In this document: positions 24,656-37,700 of the stretch, in pieces
Layout of the letters: each line of letters begins with the position of its first letter
Numbering within the stretch: the first letter of the stretch is position 1
From: Triplophysa rosa
Lineage: Eukaryota; Chordata; Actinopteri; Cypriniformes; Nemacheilidae
Reading direction: 5' to 3'
Length of the DNA stretch: 64,000 nt
Assembly (NCBI RefSeq): GCF_024868665.1
Contig: NC_079906.1
Span: forward strand, 14,012,807 to 14,076,806
Program-made: the position numbers and the translations under genes
Notes under the pieces: model-generated
The model's database searches: none
Told to the model about the DNA's origin: nothing
What the model saw: the letters and a program-made list of their open reading frames with translations, nothing else

Positions 24656-27220
24656 ATGAAAGGAAAAGAGCGGTCGCCGGTGAAAAAGCGTTCAAGGGCC
24701 TTGGATGATATACGAGACAGGGGAGGAAGCCACCCAGCCAGTAAGAAAATGGGGGTGAACTCGATTTCTGGCGGTGGAAGCAACAACGGTAACAGTTCGT
24801 CTAAAAGCGAAGGAGGATCTGCAAGACGAGGATTAATCGGTGAGAAAAGAGACAGTCGAGATTTTGACGGACATGTATCTAGTCGGACTGGAAATAATCA
24901 CGGTTACACCAGCCCAGTTGCAAGCTCGAGCGGCAAGAATCACGCCTCGAGCCTGTCTTTAGAGGCGGCTGCGCGCTCCAATTCGCGCGGAGAATCGCGC
25001 GCGGCGCTTCCCACGAACGAAAGTGAGTACAAAACTTTAAAAATCAGCGAGCTCGGCTCCCAGCTGAGCGACGAGGAAATAGAGGATGGCCTTTTCCACG
25101 AATTCAAAAAATTCGGGGACGTGAGTGTCAAAATCAGCCGTGTTAACGACGAAAGAATCGCATTTGTTAACTTCAGGAGACCCGACGATGCAAGGGCTGC
25201 TAAGCACGCGCGAGGCCGGTTGGTGCTGTACGACCGTCCTTTGAAAATCGAAGCTGTTTATTTGAATAGGAGGAGAAGTCGGTCTCCGGTTGACAAGGAC
25301 CATTTTTCTGTCGTCGCAGGCCATAGACATTTGCATACTCAGAGGCCACTCTCTCCAACTGGTCTGGGCTACAGGGATTACAGGTTACAGCAGTTAGCCC
25401 TGGGTCGGCTTCCTCCTCCCCCACCCCCGCCATTACCCAGAGAGCTTGAAAGAGAAAGAGAATTTGCCTTTTATGAAGCAAGAGCAAGGCCTGCCTACAT
25501 TGCAGAGCGGGCCGCTCCTTTTCGTGAGGAGGACTTCATCTCTCCAGAGGACGATCAGAGAGCCAACCGCACACTGTTTCTGGGTAATTTGGATATTACA
25601 GTCACTGAAAATGATTTGAGAAGAGCTTTTGAAAGATTTGGGACCATCACTGAGGTGGACATTAAAAGACCCACCCGGGGCCAAAGCAGCACCTATGGCT
25701 TTCTTAAATTTGAGAACTTGGACATGGCCCACAGAGCAAAAATCAGTATGTCTGGAAAAGTCGTTGGCCGTAACCCTATTAAAATTGGTTATGGCAAAGC
25801 TACCCCGTCTACACGCCTATGGGTGGGCGGGCTCGGACCTTGGGTTCCTCTGGCTGCATTAGCGAGGGAATTTGACCGCTTTGGCACTATTAGAACTATA
25901 GACTACAGAAAAGGTGATACCTGGGCTTATATTCAGTATGAAAGCCTGGACGCTGCGCAAGCAGCCTGCACACACATGCGTGGATTTCCTCTCGGAGGTC
26001 CAGACAGGAGACTAAGGGTGGACTTTGCTGACACAGAGCACCGCTACCAGCAGCAGTTTCTGCAGCCCCTTCCTTTGCAACACTATGAAATTGTCGCCGA
26101 GTCTTTTGTCCACCGTGCCACCCCTGAGGCCATCAGAGTCAGAGAACGGACTCCTCCACCACTGCACTTCAGAGAACGAGAACTGTACGCTGGGGCCGAG
26201 TGGCCGGCGCCTGCCATTCGTGAACGTGTCAGAACTCCTGCTTTTGAGCCCCTAGAACACTTAGAACGTGAGCGACGGCGAGAGGCGTGGTCTCTGGAGC
26301 GAGAGCTGCCAGGAAGAGACCTTGGGCGTAAACGTAGGCTCATGGAGGATGGGAGACATCTGGAGTGCTCACCTGACAGCAGCAGCGAGTGGGGTTCGCG
26401 GCGCCGGAGACCTCCGTCCCTTGAGGGCAGCCCGGGAGGGAGCAGCCGTGACGGGCGGTTCAGTGACTCTGAGCGGCCAGCGAGAGCAGATCGAGCAAGC
26501 CCAGCACGAGAGAGTCGCAACTGCCTGGACAGAGCCTCTGGTGAGAAACGCAACAAAAACAGCAGCAGCCTATCAGAGTCCAGTGTCGGCGCAAGCCCAG
26601 CAGAGAGAAAACGCAAAGCGGGCGATTCAGCCAAAGGTGCTTCCAAAAGAGACCGATCTGAGAGCGGCTCCAAAAGCAGCCAGGCCTCAAAGCAGGAAGC
26701 AGGTGGGAAGCTGAGCATGGCCTGGAATGGCATGTTACTCCTGAAGAACAGTAACTTCCCAGCTAGCATGCACCTCCTGGAGGGAGATCTCAACATTGCC
26801 ACCAGTCTCCTCATTGACGGCAGCACGAGCGGTAAGGTCACTCAACTACGCATCACACAACGCCTTCGCCTCGACCAGCCCAAGATCGACGAAGTGTCTC
26901 GCCGCATCAAAGTCGCAGGCCCGGGCGGATATGCGGTTCTACTGGCAGTACCAGGCAGCTCTGAGGAGACTTCATCTTCGGACCCAGCAGCATCAACACA
27001 GAGGCCCCTGCGCAACTTGGTTTCATACCTGAAGCAAAAGCAGGCAGCTGGGGTCATCAGTTTACCCGTGGGGGGCAGTAGAGATAAGGACAACAGTGGG
27101 GTCCTGCACGCATTCCCACCCTGTGATTTCTCTCAGCAGTTCTTAGATTCTTCTGCGAAAGCTCTTGCCAAAACAGAAGAGGACTTCCTGGTCATGATCA
27201 TTGTTCGAGGAGCATCTTAA
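24656..27220 (+). CDS. rbm15: RNA-binding motif protein 15 (SPEN family; three RRMs and SPOC)
   Basis: A single uninterrupted frame of 854 aa; the ATG has A at -3. Rbm15 binds RNA in the nucleus and recruits the WTAP-METTL3 m6A writer, for example to Xist in mammals, and also has roles in splicing, export and blood-cell development. RRM1 is about residues 124-204 (YKTLKISELGS; RNP1-like RIAFVNF). RRM2 is about 304-380 (RTLFLGNLD; YGFLKF). RRM3 is about 385-460 (TRLWVGGLG; WAYIQY). A proline run near residue 251 separates RRM1 and RRM2. After RRM3 comes a long Arg/Ser/Glu-rich disordered region, then a C-terminal SPOC domain at about 684-854, which starts near SMAWNGMLLLKN and ends MIIVRGAS. 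Human RBM15 is somewhat longer, and its coding region is likewise nearly intronless. A paralogous Rbm15b is possible in principle, but the slc16a4 neighbour favours Rbm15. Confidence 0.95.
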   Translation: MKGKERSPVKKRSRALDDIRDRGGSHPASKKMGVNSISGGGSNNGNSSSKSEGGSARRGLIGEKRDSRDFDGHVSSRTGNNHGYTSPVASSSGKNHASSLSLEAAARSNSRGESRAALPTNESEYKTLKISELGSQLSDEEIEDGLFHEFKKFGDVSVKISRVNDERIAFVNFRRPDDARAAKHARGRLVLYDRPLKIEAVYLNRRRSRSPVDKDHFSVVAGHRHLHTQRPLSPTGLGYRDYRLQQLALGRLPPPPPPPLPRELEREREFAFYEARARPAYIAERAAPFREEDFISPEDDQRANRTLFLGNLDITVTENDLRRAFERFGTITEVDIKRPTRGQSSTYGFLKFENLDMAHRAKISMSGKVVGRNPIKIGYGKATPSTRLWVGGLGPWVPLAALAREFDRFGTIRTIDYRKGDTWAYIQYESLDAAQAACTHMRGFPLGGPDRRLRVDFADTEHRYQQQFLQPLPLQHYEIVAESFVHRATPEAIRVRERTPPPLHFRERELYAGAEWPAPAIRERVRTPAFEPLEHLERERRREAWSLERELPGRDLGRKRRLMEDGRHLECSPDSSSEWGSRRRRPPSLEGSPGGSSRDGRFSDSERPARADRASPARESRNCLDRASGEKRNKNSSSLSESSVGASPAERKRKAGDSAKGASKRDRSESGSKSSQASKQEAGGKLSMAWNGMLLLKNSNFPASMHLLEGDLNIATSLLIDGSTSGKVTQLRITQRLRLDQPKIDEVSRRIKVAGPGGYAVLLAVPGSSEETSSSDPAASTQRPLRNLVSYLKQKQAAGVISLPVGGSRDKDNSGVLHAFPPCDFSQQFLDSSAKALAKTEEDFLVMIIVRGAS

Positions 27221-28156
27221 AAAGTCATAACACATGCTAAAGTGTTGTTTAATGCAAGCTTCTCTAAATGTCTCTTAATTGCATGCTCTGTAAAGCAGAA
27301 GTGGTACAACAGTAAAGGGCATATTTCATTACCTGCTCTGCCAAACGTACAAAAAAAAGAAAAAATGGCCCATTTATATAGCAAAATTGTGTTCTATGGC
27401 AATATATTTGTTTTCTGTTGCAAGTTTATTCAGATCTAGTCTAGTTTTTGATAAGTTGTTCCCTGCATACAGGAATGAATGCAACTGGGCATATTAGACT
27501 AGAAATTTTTAATTTGAAATTGGTAATTAAACACTATCAACATGTATTTCAGTCATCCCTGTACAAAATAATTTCTGTTCATGTTGGTTTATGAAGTTAT
27601 CATTTGATCTCATTTAAAGGCAACTTGGGTTCATGTGACTTGATGCTTTGAACAATCATTTAACGATGGCAAGTGTAATATAGGTATATTGTCATGTAGG
27701 CAACTTAAACAGGAATAATATTTTGCTCATTGAACTGCATGTTGATACTAGTGCTCTACAGTAGACCGTTGCAGAGGTTTATCCAGCTAATGTACAAAGA
27801 TAGTCGATAGCTAATGTCATCAGTGTTATATTGATCTAAAAACTAGAAAACTTATTAACTACTTAAATTCCCCTATTGCATTGAATACATTGTGAATCTA
27901 TTTTCATGATAAAGTAAATATTTCTAAGCCCTCCTAGACCAAAGCGTAATGTCAAGGCAAGTGTGTTTAAAGACGAAAGAGGTATTCTGAAATGTTTCTG
28001 TGTTTTGGGTTACATTTCAAGGTTTTTTGATGGATGCATTCTGGTTTCAAAAAGAGAAGTTATTGTTCATTGACTGTTAGATTTTATTATGCGTGTCAGA
28101 GGAATAATTTGATTGCGAAAGGTTTTATTTTATTTTTATCCCATAGGACTGTCAAA

Positions 28157-28162
28157 AATAAA
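28157..28162 (+). terminator. rbm15: Probable rbm15 polyadenylation signal
   Basis: This is the first AATAAA found after the rbm15 stop at 27220, implying a 3' UTR of about 0.95 kb. The span 27221-28150 is AT-rich and has no other gene. Confidence 0.45.
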
Positions 28163-28212
28163 CAGATAAACAGTTTACAGTCACATTAATAATGGTGTTC
28201 TGGAGGTTTTTT

Positions 28213-28446
28213 AGTTCACCTAGAAATTTAAGTCTGTTATCATTTACTCTCATATATTGAAGCTGGGTGGCTTTATTTGTGTGTGAATTATGTGTTTAAT
28301 GTCACTTTTCACATGCAATGAACATTTTTGGTAATTTAGCCTGTCAGTCCTTAACATTCACTTTAAAATCTTTTTGTGTTAAATAGAAAACAGCCATATG
28401 GTTTTACAACATAAGAGTGAGTAAATGATAACAGATTGACTTTACC
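28213..28446. mobile_element. Short cyprinid-type MITE, degenerate copy 6
   Basis: It opens with TAGTTCACCTAGAAATTT and TCTGTTATCATTTACTCTCA, and closes with GAGTGAGTAAATGATAACAG. These are mutated forms of the 243-418 family arms. It lies just past the rbm15 3' end. Confidence 0.55.
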
Positions 28447-31344
28447 TTTGGCCTATAACATATTTAGCTAGATATGCTATGTGAAAAACAATTGGATTAC
28501 AGGAAACATAATGTGTTTAACCATCTTAGACAAATGTAAAAAATCTTGTACATTTGTACAACTAAAGAAATTGATGCCCTTAAGATTGGTTCTTGTGCAT
28601 CTGTAAGACAGTTCTACATTTTATTTTACTGACACCTTAGTTGACAGTGTAAATCAAATGTTGAAGTACATTATTTTGTTAAAAAACTATACATAAGGTG
28701 CTTTATGTTTGAAATATTACACATGTTGTGATTCTTAGGTGTGTCATTGTTTAAATGGTTTTAAAATGACAGTCTATACTTTCTCTAAAATCCTGAAAGG
28801 GTGAAATATGTGTTCTTAGTCTGTTTAGCAAATTGCAGTGTATTGATCAGATGAATAACTAACATATTTTCATGTCTGATTTTTCTATTTACACAAAAAT
28901 TTGTGTTTTAAAAGTTGATCAGTTGTTATATAATGACACCTTGTTTGTGTACATGAATGAGTGGACATACTGTACCGGACTCACAGGACAGGAAAGTGAC
29001 CGTTCCACGCTTGCAATTCACATGGCTGGAACCAGAAATGATTGTTTGAAATAATTCAGGAGCACTTTGGATGCACGAGGGCAAGAGCTTTCCATTTATT
29101 GTTAGTTTACTCTCACAGAGAGCATCTTCCTGCTTGTGTAATTGTTTTTGTGCTTACGGTTCCCTTATTTAAACGGAAATAATGACACTCTTGATTTGTG
29201 CTGTGTTTACCTGATTTCTTGATTGAGAGAAAGAGGAATCAGTCACTCGCGCAGCTCTGACGTGGCTGTTTGTACACGCAAAAAGTGCACTGGCCCCTCA
29301 TTTGGTTATATCACGCTGTCAATAAATTGTTTCATTTGAGGAAGAAATGTTTATTCCTTGGAAATGAATTGAAGAACGCCCGCCGCTGCTTTTTCGGTTG
29401 TGTTTCGGGAGGAATTGTTGCTCAATTGCTTGTTTCCGATCAGGAAAGAAGTTCTCCCCTTTGTTTTCGGCTCAGGATCAATGATGGCGGTGAGAGCAAG
29501 GGAGAGAGCTCTTATGTTGCCCAGGGTATTGTTGATTTGTGTTTTCCTGGAGTTGCCCCATGTGCTGTTTAACCGAGGGCCCTGCTGCCCCCAACCCTCA
29601 AACAGATCAGGGAGAAGGGTTCTGTTCTGCTGAGCGTTGAGGGAGTGGAGGGATGATGCTCGCGCAGACCTTCATCTAAACTGAAATAACTGTTTCGGCG
29701 CCTTCGCTGTGGTCTTTGAATTCTCACAGGTGTTTCCTGCCACAAGCTTCCATATACGTACCTCAGATGGAAGTATCCAGGCTTGCTGTAAGCTGGCCGG
29801 CCTCTCAGCTGTTTCACACATGCGTTGCCAGCACGACTACCAGCATGTTTCAGGCCGAATGAACCTGATTTCCAAATCAGAGGAGCAGGCGTTTGTTTAT
29901 TCCATCCTTTGATTTCTTCTGATATGATTTTGTTTCGCTCCATTGAAATTCAGTGAAGGAAGAGGATTTACATGATCAAAGCAAATTAGAAAAGCATTTT
30001 TAGCCTTCAGTATCGTGTGCGTCTTGAGTTGATAGTTTTATTTCTTAAACGTTTGTTTTCCAAGAGATTTTTAAAACACGTCCACTGAGATGATCGTTGC
30101 GTGGTAAATTGACACTTTCCGTTATGAAGAAACCCTGAAAGTATTTCCCACTGCCAGTGTGAATTCCTCCAGCATTAACAAATGGAGTTTGCTTGCAAGG
30201 AGCTTCGTCTAGACTCTAGAGGAAGAGAAGTCTCACTAGTAAGAAGTCCAGTCAGCTGCATCACTTCTCCAGCAGTTCGTTCAGGCCTCTGAATGATAGA
30301 CGTGAGGATTCAGACCAGTGAACTGGTGTGGGTGGTGAGTAGGGGGAATATACTTCTTACTGGGCCATTAGACTCAAAGTCTGCCTGCCCGGTACAGGTA
30401 AGTGTCAGTAAAGCAACAGAATAACAGGAAATGCACTTTACCATTGATGTCAAGGTCTGTAATTTCTAAAACTTAATTTGTTTATCTGTTTTTTAATTAC
30501 GATTTTTTGTGTTAAGGGAGCAAAGAAGGTTATGACATTTTACTCCAACTACTTATGATTTTTACTTATAGCTGAGAGTATTTTTCTTTAATATGAATTG
30601 CTAAACATTTTTTTTCACACATGAAGGTGATCATACTGGGTTACTTAACTAATTAATTATACGGTTTGATTATACTGTTGGTTATTTAACAAATTACCTA
30701 GAATACGTGAAGACTTTTTTATCATCTAAAATAAATTAACAATAACATTTTTGATAAATCTTTTGTCAAATCATAACTACTGTAGAAATTACTGCATTGA
30801 TCAAATTGACAGAATTCCATTTGAGCCTTACCATAATCTGAACATGGAATCTGCTTGCTTGTTAATGTCAGGTAAGTTGTGTTGGTTTGCCGTGTATCAA
30901 ATGTTTTTTTCGCATACGAAGAGTTCAGATGCAAAAGCTTCTAAGTGCCACTGGACATTTTTCTTCTAAAATGATTTTTATCAGGCGCTGATGTTTATAT
31001 AAAAAGTTATTTTACTTTAATGGAAATGAATATGTCCTCTTTGCCATTAAAGTGAAACCACTGAACCTAATCAGGAGCCTGATCAAACTAATTTTTGCTA
31101 ATTTTAGAAGAACATTTCAAATGGCACTTTGATCCTTTTGCATCTGAACTTTTAATATAGTTTGTGTGCATTAAAGCTAAAGGTTTTTTTCAGAGCAGCT
31201 GCTCCCAAATTATTCATTCAAGGCCCACCTAGAAAGGTATACTCTATATAACCCTTTACAATTCTAAATGTAATCAGTTTTCACTTTGACAAAAGAGATT
31301 TGGAAAATAAAAAAAATCATTACAGGACTAACAAAATTCTCTTA

Positions 31345-31578
31345 GCCCCGGTTTCACAGACAAGGCTAAGACTTGTCCCAGACTAAAATTAATTTTGAGC
31401 TATCCTAACTGAAAATAACTTGCACAGACATATCTTAAAATATGTCAGTGCCATTGTTTTGTCTCAAGATGCACATCAGTAATGGTTTCTTATAAGGCAT
31501 TTAAAAAAAAAGCGACTTAACCTAAATTAACTAAGGCCTAGTCCTGGCTTAGGCTAAGCCTTGTCTATGAAACCGGGC
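31345..31578. mobile_element. MITE with GCCCCGGTTTC ends, copy B
   Basis: The left end GCCCCGGTTTCACAGACAAG and the right end CTTGTCTATGAAACCGGGC are inverted repeats of about 25 bp extending into GGCTAAG/CTTAGGC. A possible 4-bp duplication CTTA flanks it (31341-31344 and 31579-31582). The interior matches copy A at 23445. Non-coding, 234 bp. Confidence 0.85.
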
Positions 31579-33597
31579 CTTATAGTTTTAATTATGAATA
31601 ATTTGATTGTTTTTTTTTTTCTTTTGCAATATATTTTCAGGACATTGATTCGAACTGGATCAGTTATAATAATCTGGTCACAGAAACCTAAGGATGGAAT
31701 TCAGACATAAGCTCTAATTGTTCTTTTGTGTCTTCACCACACAGGTTGTCTTGTTTTCAGATGCTGTGGAATGAGCTTATAGTAACATGGCAACTGTAGG
31801 TTTCTGTGGTAACACTCAAGCCCCTCCCCTGGCCTCATTTTCATTTGTGTAGCCAGGGCACCATCCCTTTCCAGCTATTAAACAATGTTAACTGAAAAAG
31901 ACCAAAACATTAGCTCATTGTTCTTAGTTGTAGCTGTTCTCACACCACCTCAGTATAAGATGCCACATGATGGCTGTAAGCTATTTCAGGCCTCACAAAT
32001 GTTTTTCTCCCCTCGGATTTTACTAAATGTTTATTACAGAAACAAGTCAGAGGGCCTAATGAAGTATAGTTAGATTTTTATCTTTGAAGAGTTATTTATA
32101 TTTGTATTGGACAGTGATTTAGAGATCCTTCACTAAACAACTGTCTATTTTTGCGTTTATTTTTACGTCAACTGATGTTATTGGTATCTGTCTGCATCCT
32201 TTACTGTTTTCCCTTCTAACACCAACCAAAAAAAAAATAAAAATATAATCTTCCATGTTTAACTGATTTTCTGATCTGAATTACTTACAGGTTGACAGAT
32301 TGATTGTGCTGCTGAGTGACAAACCAGTTACAAGTTGGCCATCAATGAAACTTTGATTGTTTGTTATCCTTGCTCTTTTACCCTGGATTATTTTTTGCAT
32401 GTTATTTAATATTTTCACTTGACATTTACATCAGATAGCTGTAATAGCTGTGTGGATTAAAGCTCAGTTTTGATTTTATTTTATGTAGTTGTTTTGGTGT
32501 TCACAGATATCAGTCTTGCGTCAAATGAGTGCAGCGTATCAGTTGGCTCATCACAGACATCACAGGTCAAATTCTGTAAGTACCTGCTTATTTTGTTAAG
32601 TCATTTTTTATTTTTGATGAAGTAATTTTGGTTTTAATTATATTATGTATTATAATATGCTGTATATTATGTTATTTTGTATCAAGTTTTAAAACATCAA
32701 CTAAGTTTATATTACTAATGGATGCTAAAGATAACACTGATGTTATAAAATATGTATTTTAATATTAAAGGAAACCTTTGGAACCAATATTAAATGTAAA
32801 TAGCATTTGCAATTGTTGTATATACTACATGCAATGTTCTCAATAAAATATTTTTACACCACAATGTGTAATTTTGATATGCTAACACAACACCAGGAAT
32901 AAATGAATGCATTGTGAACATAACATTGTTATTACTAATATAACAATGCATTGTATTGCAAACATTGTTTTAAAGTTTAAATGTTCAATCCCATCTAAAT
33001 ATGCAGAGATTCATGCAAATCTTTGAAAACCTAAAGAAACATACCTCATGAATCAACAAACATTTGTTTGAAAAGCCACAGAAAATGGCTTTGTACACGG
33101 TTGGCTTTAATTGCGGTACTGAAAATCTTGACAACAAAATATTTCAGAACATTCAGTAAAAGGAAATAAAAGCTTGTAGATAATAAACCCTCAACATATC
33201 AAACAACCGTAATCTCTAACTATCAGAACTACATAGGTGGTGAAGTCTCTGTCTCTTTTGACTTTAAAGTGTTATTGTGTTTTAAGGCTAAGCTTTTAAA
33301 TGTACATTTATCTGTAGAAGATTATTGAAACACTTCTAAACCATTTTTTAAAAACACAACCTCTTCATCAAGCAAAAGCAATAGTAAAAAAAACCCATAA
33401 TTATTAGTGCCCAGAACAATGGCGTGTTTCTATCAAACTCTTTGTAAGAATATACTTTCGATTTTGTTGCTACATACTGTATTGTGCGTGTTCGTATGTG
33501 GATATATACTAGTTAGAAAATCCACAGTTTTTATAACAATGTTGCTAAAAGGCATCCCAAAGCTTGACATAGCATTCCAATAGCAGTATAAAATATG

Positions 33598-33610
33598 CCA
33601 CTAGAGGGCA
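33598..33610 (+). promoter_or_regulatory. Candidate CTCF-type motif
   Basis: CCACTAGAGGGCA fits the CTCF core consensus on the plus strand, between rbm15 and slc16a4. Sequence match only. Confidence 0.35.
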
Positions 33611-34175
33611 ACAAATAATGTGCTATATACGAGGACCTGTTCAAATGCATAGATCTGTCATCTTTGGCTTTTATTACAGGGTTGTTAGCACAGTCACTGC
33701 ATACAAAGGCAAACAGTGGTGATAAACTTGCACAGTAAGATATTTACTACAATTAAAACGGAAATCAGTTACCAAAACTATAATAATGCTCACTGTACTC
33801 ATCTGCATTTCAGGTACCGAACACATGTACCCACAAGCCAACTGACCAAATTCTTGCAATTCTTGGCTCATTAGCATCAGAAGGATATTCACTCATAATC
33901 TAAGTGCAGGGATTTGTTCCAGAAAATCTCTTGGTCGTTTTCAGTAGTACACAGTATGAACTGTGATTTGGCACCAGCCAGAGAAAGACCATGTCTGGAA
34001 TATTGAGATTCTGCCCCAAACATTTTGCAATAGGGGCATTAATGACAAAATCAAACTTCATCTAGGACGTCTGTCACTGTGACGCAGTTTATAGTCTTGT
34101 AGACAGTACTAAACATAATAATACATAAGCAAATAAAAAATAAACATATGCAAGCATTTACAGGCCCCTTACGCC

Positions 34176-34181
34176 TTTATT
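34176..34181 (-). terminator. slc16a4: Probable slc16a4 polyadenylation signal
   Basis: AATAAA on the minus strand lies about 355 bp past the slc16a4 stop codon. It is the nearest clear hexamer I noticed. Confidence 0.4.
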
Positions 34182-34533
34182 GCATAAAACAAGGGTGTCA
34201 AACTGAGGGCAATGATTAGGGACAATGATTCCATACAGAAAACTATAGATGGTGCCATTTAGGATTCTTGTGCTGATTCTTCAAAATGTGTGGCAGTAAA
34301 GTCAAAACAGCAAAATACATGTTCACTCAGGAGCAAACAAAACATTTGCATTGTAGTGTCCTCAAGCATAAATATAGCTTTGGTCATGGATAAACCTCTG
34401 CATTCAAATGAACATTCATTTGCTTGCCATGTGGTCCATACAAAAGTTCAGGTCAGGTCCTCTTCCGATCAACATGCACGGGTGAACCGCACGGCACGGT
34501 TAAAACAAGACGACCTTAAGTTCACTCCTGTTC

Positions 34534-34739
34534 CTATACGACACTGTTTCTCTGAGGCGCTGGGCAGAAACAGCCATTGCTCCACATCAGCTCCTCATTT
34601 AAAATCTTCAGTTGATTCTTTCTGGCCTGCCAGCGTCTCGCCAGAGGCTCCAGGAACAGAGAAACCGATGAGAGCAGATAACAAACCCCAGCCAGGTAAA
34701 AGGAGCAGTCGTAGGTCTGAGTGTAGTCGTACAGAAAGC
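34534..34739 (-). CDS. slc16a4: slc16a4 coding exon 9 (TM12 and C-terminal tail)
   Basis: The acceptor CTTGAAG precedes a split Gly codon and [17 protein letters not shown], then the last membrane helix and a cytoplasmic tail. It ends with TAG at 34536-34534. Confidence 0.9.
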
Positions 34740-37700
34740 CTTCAAGACAAAACGCAAAGACTTATGAACAGAATGCAACTTCCCCCACGCTTTATTATGT
34801 GAAGTGATACTGAAAAAATATTGTCTTTGATATCAACAAAGCTAGTAACATTTTCCAAGTGGGTTCAAATAGATCATTTCCTTTGCACAATGAACTTATG
34901 GTTATGGATAGAGATGGAGAAAACGGTCTTTATTTTTCCACCTCAAAATTTCTCCACACTTGTTTTTTAGTGAATACGCTTTTGAAGGAACAACAAATCT
35001 ACAGTGTATTCATTCAGGCACGTTTCTAGTGTCTTTTTAAGCAGCAACAGGTCGTGTCCGGAAAGGTCCTGGGTTGGGTAGACAAATCAGTTTTGCTTCT
35101 CCGGCTGCTCATTATTTTTGGAGGTGGAGGGATTGTGGAAGGGGCCCGGACAAGATGGTTCATGTTAGCATAACTGTGTTATAGAGTTCAACGCAAGGTC
35201 TATACTTGCGTTTAAGGGGCCCCTATGCATTTTACGTTAGAGTAACATGTTCTTTGACATAAGGAGATAAAGGAGTAAAAACGGCAAGAATGCACACTTT
35301 TTGAAAATGCTAAGTATCCTTCAAACATATTTGGAAACCCAAACAAAATAGTTGAAACTGCTGTCAATCTTACCATACAGGAAATTCTATTTTTGTATGA
35401 GTTAACATGTCTCCCATGTACCCCTCTTTAAAATAAATGTGAAACTGTATAGCCTCCTCAATGCACCCTAGCTCACACATACAGTACAGAAGTAGGTTTG
35501 CCATATGCATTAACGGGCCATGTCTTTTCTAAGCTGTTGGTTACTCCCTTTCTATGGCTAGATTTACTTATCGACGCTAATAGCTTCCATGATCTGATTC
35601 ATGGCACTCATCCAAACTTCACATACCTGCCAGAGGAGGACCTGTTAGACAGCCAAGTCCCACAAAAAACATTGAGAACCCCATGGAGTTGTTTAGCTTC
35701 TCAGAACCCACCAAGTCCACCTGGAAAACAAACAAACAGGGAAATGAACAAAATGGCCTATGATGCATAGAAGAACGGATGACTTCTCGTAATATTAGTT
35801 AATTTGGTGTAAGACATGGATGTGGTTAATATAAAAAAGAGCCATAAATCACGTCTGTGGGTAAACGTTTGAAGGAAGTCATCAGCTACAAATTAAAAAT
35901 GATCCGCCTGAAGTTAAACCCGAGTACAGATAGGATCTAACATTCGTGAACAATACGATTATCTTTAGGAAAACATGTTTAATATGATGTTGAAACTAGA
36001 AATATTTATATTACACAAGGGTGTTAATGTTTGAAAATGTTTGCTAGAAACTGTGTGAACAAAAGCAGCTGATGTTTTGCTAACATGTTTGTTGCCATCA
36101 GCTAACATTGTTTGCTTACATTGCTAAATAACAAAACAGAACTGTGATTAAAGAAAGAAGCTTAAAATAAATCATAAACCATGGAATGTTGATTATTTGC
36201 CATCACTGACATGTGTTTTTGCCATCACTGACACGTTGGATGATATTGTAATATAGCTGTTTCACAGAAAATCAGTGGCCATTTGCAACAAACATCTTAA
36301 TAATTGTACTGTGTTTTATCACTATGAATTTTCTTAAGGGATTTGTTGAGATTTGCGAACAGCTACAGTTTTTAATAAATTCACTCTAAAATAATTCAGT
36401 GGCTTAGTATATATCGCAAAAATAAACAGCTATAACTTAATAATTTTAATGATTTTTCATCAGTGGGACATATTAAAAACATTAACTAAAAATCCAACAG
36501 TTAATTTCCCTCAAATTTACATATTTTACATTTATTTAACGAAAAGAAATAAGCATTTAATTAAAAAAATATATTTTTTATATACACTTAATATTTTTGG
36601 TGAATTCTAATAGAAATATTTGTATTACTTTTTTTACTTGCATTTAAAATGTAAACAGGATATTTCATTGTTTTTCACAGCTTTAAAATTTACTCAAAGT
36701 TTTTGAGTGTAAATTGTTTCACCGTAAAATCACTGTTAAACTTGTCTTAGTTTGTTAATTTAAAGCAACATGTGAGATTCACCTTAATTCTCCAAAACCC
36801 CTTGATTTCCAATTCAACAAGCAATGTTTATTTAATGTCTAAACATTAAATTTGGCAACACAAAAGCCAATCTTAAAAACTTAATTCTTAAAACTTAATC
36901 ATCAAACCCTAAATCTGGTTCACTGTCAATGTGTCCATAGGATCTATTTGAAATGTAAACCCATAGATTCCTTCCAGTGGAATGAGAATCAGTCACCCAC
37001 TCTTCTTACATGACCCTTCACCGAATAACACTACACCACTTTATACAAGTAAGATTACTAGAAAGAAGATCTTTCTATGACCAGACTTAAAAACCTAGAG
37101 CAAGGGTATAGCAATGTACAATGAGAGAAGTAAAAATGCTCAATATGGCTCTTTTCACCTTTCAGTTAAAAGAGTCAATCACCTTTGTTTACTCTAGCAC
37201 ATAAACCTAGTAAAATGTAGCCTGAACTTGACATCAAAAAATCTAGATCAATTTTTTTTACAATGATAACCCACACATAAACAGTACAGCGTAATACTTT
37301 GAAATACTTAGAGAGTACATAACATGAGATCATGAAAATTGCAATTCATGCAGTGTGTAATGTTGCCGTGTTTGAAAGTAAGCAGTCTGCCAAGATGTAA
37401 ATCCGAAGGTGAATGAATAACAAAGTTATTGGCTTGGAAAAAAGGGAGTCGACTCTGAATCACGCAAAACTGCGAACTGCCGAGGATTTACGTCACTACA
37501 TATAGTCCCCGCCTACGTTTTGCTAGGACTGCCCGCGAAAACTAAACTCTTCTCCCCCAAACACTGTAGCTCGTGAGCCTCATTCGCGGTAAACCAATCA
37601 CAGCACACTAGACCATCTGACCAATCACATTGACTAAGCTAGCGGAAAGGAGGGGATTAGACGGATGAATCGCAGAACAAATCATTTGAGAGTTAGTCAA

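Larger units (their letters stand above)
28450..34170. other. Intergenic region between convergent rbm15 and slc16a4
   Basis: No gene is supported. The stretch 29190-30400 is less AT-rich, without repeat signatures, and might be conserved non-coding DNA. The rest is AT-rich unique sequence plus the inverted-repeat element at 31345-31578. A strong CTCF-like motif lies at 33598. Confidence 0.6.

Noticed and set aside
26083..26841. 252-codon minus-strand frame opposite rbm15
   Set aside because: It is a mirror of the Arg/Ser/Glu-rich rbm15 coding sequence. Leu/Ser/Arg-rich antisense frames are expected from that codon use.
34290..34802. 170-codon plus-strand frame
   Set aside because: It overlaps the final slc16a4 exon and 3' UTR in antisense, and has no domain of its own.
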